A stretch of 6,951 bases of DNA from positions 1-6,951 of the forward strand of contig JAQTRN010000054.1 of the NCBI GenBank assembly GCA_028711795.1, written 5' to 3'. Each line of letters begins with the position of its first letter. The first letter of the stretch is position 1. Source of the stretch: Dehalococcoidales bacterium (lineage in GTDB: Bacteria; Chloroflexota; Dehalococcoidia; Dehalococcoidales; JAQTRN01). Shown here piece after piece: positions 5,875 through 6,951 of the stretch. The notes beneath the pieces are model-generated. The model ran no database searches and had not been told where the DNA came from. It saw nothing but the letters and a program-made list of their open reading frames with translations. A program made the position numbers and the translations under genes.

Positions 5875-6360
5875 TTATCCTTTACCTCCAATCGCATACT
5901 GAATCTTCTCGCGCGGGGATAGCCCAGAAAGCGTAAATCCCTTTCGCGGCGGAGCACCCGCTGGAATCTTTGTGCCGGCGGCTTCCGCCTCAATTCCCTG
6001 TCTGATCCGGGTAGCAAAGGCCCTGGCTCTCTCCAGGGACTCGTTCACCTGCCCAATGGTATCCCCGGTTATCAGTTCGGGCAGCACCCCCGGATTGGCC
6101 CTCATCACCAAAGACCTGTAACTGTCCATTGCCTGAGACAGGGCTTTGCCCATATCCGTCACCTTTCGGGCTGACTCCGCCAGGGCTTGTTCCAATTCGG
6201 CAATATGGCTATTGGCAGCGGTAAGCTCACTACTCTGCTGAGCTAACCGGCTTTCCGACTCAGCCGTCCGGTCCCGGGGTGCCTCGCTCTGGTCCGGCCC
6301 TTTAACCTCCGGTGTTACCGTCTGGTCCACCGGCGCCGACTTTACCTCATCCAAGGCCAT
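5875..6360 (-). CDS. Capsid scaffold protein (161 aa)
   Basis: Position between portal and major capsid genes and a coiled-coil composition identify this as the internal scaffold that guides procapsid assembly and is lost on maturation. Residues 1-32 are charged and proline-containing. A long helix with heptad character spans about 33-88 (SESRLAQQSSELTAANSHIA onward). A second helical part covers 94-127, then a Pro/Gly linker at 131-139, and a basic amphipathic C-terminal segment LSGLSPREKIQYAIGG, the usual capsid-contacting end. No protease motif is seen. ATG at 6360 is the conventional choice, but GGAGG ends only two bases before it. A TTG two codons later (6354) has better spacing, so either may be used. 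An in-frame GTG at 6405 would overlap the portal gene and has a weak signal. Confidence 0.82.
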   Translation of the reverse strand: MALDEVKSAPVDQTVTPEVKGPDQSEAPRDRTAESESRLAQQSSELTAANSHIAELEQALAESARKVTDMGKALSQAMDSYRSLVMRANPGVLPELITGDTIGQVNESLERARAFATRIRQGIEAEAAGTKIPAGAPPRKGFTLSGLSPREKIQYAIGGKG

Positions 6361-6373
6361 TACCTCCAGAAAT

Positions 6374-6951
6374 TTATTCCTCGATACCGCCCAGCCGGGT
6401 ATCACTCGCTCTCACCCGGTCCCTGGTTGAGCTGGTATGCAGGTCTCGATTCATACTCAGGATCATCTCCCTCTCCTCAAGCCATCGCTTAAATTCAGAC
6501 TCCGGGTCCTGAATCCCCATTTCATCCATGGCCCGCCGGCGGGAATGGATACCCGTCTGGACCAGCATTTGTTCGTTCGCCACCAGGCGGGCCGCGTCCT
6601 GCGGCAATACCGGTCCCCAGACGACCCGCAACCGGAGCCGGTCCAGCCCGAAATGCTCTCCCTGGAATTTCTCCAGCAGCCGGAGTACCATCTCGTTCCG
6701 GCGGTTATAGGCAGCCGTCCGGATAATCCTTTTCCGTCTCACCTTCTGCAGCAACGGGTGCAGTTCCATTTCCAGTGCCACGCCGGACAGGTCCCGCTCT
6801 GTCCCACCAAAAGCGGCCGGGGGCGACTCCGAAACATCGTGCAGAATCCGGTAAAGCAAGTTAACATAGTCCAGGTGGAGTCTGACCCCACCTCCTTGTA
6901 ACAGGTCGAGCAGGTAGGCTTTGGCTTCCTCGGGGATGTTCCACACCGCTC
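6374..6951 (-). CDS. Phage portal protein, SPP1 gp6-like (C-terminal part, truncated by window edge)
   Basis: About 190 C-terminal residues are visible; the reading frame runs off the right edge, and the GTG at 6946 is internal. The portal dodecamer forms the DNA entry vertex and nucleates head assembly. Typical portal features are SGVALEMELHPLLQKVRRKR, which leads into a long helix through NRRNEMVLRLLEKF (the stem/wing helix region), then a beta segment (LRLRVVWGPVLPQD). The crown-type helices follow: AARLVANEQMLVQTGIHSRR and MDEMGIQDPESEFKRWLEER. The PQDAARLVANEQMLVQTGIHSR motif is common in SPP1/gp6-type portals. The gene ends 13 bases before the scaffold ATG. The large terminase subunit is expected upstream, beyond the window. 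Confidence 0.87.
   Translation of the reverse strand, partial: AVWNIPEEAKAYLLDLLQGGGVRLHLDYVNLLYRILHDVSESPPAAFGGTERDLSGVALEMELHPLLQKVRRKRIIRTAAYNRRNEMVLRLLEKFQGEHFGLDRLRLRVVWGPVLPQDAARLVANEQMLVQTGIHSRRRAMDEMGIQDPESEFKRWLEEREMILSMNRDLHTSSTRDRVRASDTRLGGIEE

Noticed and set aside
6532..6543. 12-bp perfect palindrome CCCGCCGGCGGG in the portal gene
   Set aside because: It has no loop, lies in an arginine/alanine-coding stretch, and such GC palindromes arise easily from codon use; no repeat copies were seen.
6437..6901. Long plus-strand open frame opposite the portal gene
   Set aside because: Its composition (many His, Gln, Pro) is typical of the antisense of a GC-biased gene, and the portal reading on the minus strand is convincing.
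393..6951. Encapsulin-type nanocompartment with the dehydrogenase as cargo
   Set aside because: A portal, scaffold and adaptor are present, which encapsulins lack, and the dehydrogenase has its own promoter; no cargo-loading peptide can be judged because its C-terminus is outside the window.

Overview
This window reads as the virion-structure module of a tailed-phage-like element (order Caudoviricetes, HK97-type capsid), abutting what looks like an ordinary bacterial metabolic gene. The DNA is moderately GC-rich by eye, with clear Shine-Dalgarno signals. A host close to Chloroflexota/Dehalococcoidia is my best guess. It rests on resemblance of several small proteins to ones I associate with that group and on the COG2509-type oxidoreductase, and no marker in the window proves it.

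All supported genes lie on the minus strand, so transcription runs from high to low coordinates. In that order they are: the C-terminal part of a portal protein (6951-6374, cut by the window edge); a coiled-coil scaffold (6360-5875); the major capsid protein (5874-4954); an unrecognised beta-rich 154-aa protein (4936-4472); a LamG/concanavalin-like lectin-domain protein (GTG start, 4462-3770); a 71-aa protein of unknown function (3767-3552); a head-tail adaptor-like protein (3544-2912); an 87-aa protein with two membrane segments (2888-2625); a 667-aa protein that seems to join a beta-propeller to a tail-hub-like region (2628-625); and a 70-aa protein resembling a small OB-fold (605-393). Gaps between these genes are 0-23 bases, with one ATGA overlap, so they look like one polycistronic unit whose promoter lies outside the window.

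The portal, scaffold and capsid protein would build the head, and the adaptor would sit on the portal. The propeller-hub and OB proteins would form a tail tip or host-contact device, and the lectin-domain protein is a plausible surface adhesin. No tail tube, sheath, tape measure, tail terminator, lysin, protease or integrase is visible. The large terminase would be expected beyond the right edge.

After the last phage-like gene there are only 57 intergenic bases. They contain a strong sigma70-like promoter (TTGACG, 17 bp, TACAAT) reading into an FAD-dependent dehydrogenase of the COG2509 type, of which the first 111 residues are in the window. The predicted transcript start is only about 6 nt before the ATG, so this gene may be translated nearly leaderless. 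The whole window is coding apart from such short gaps; there are no rRNAs, tRNAs, CRISPR arrays or insertion sequences that I can see.
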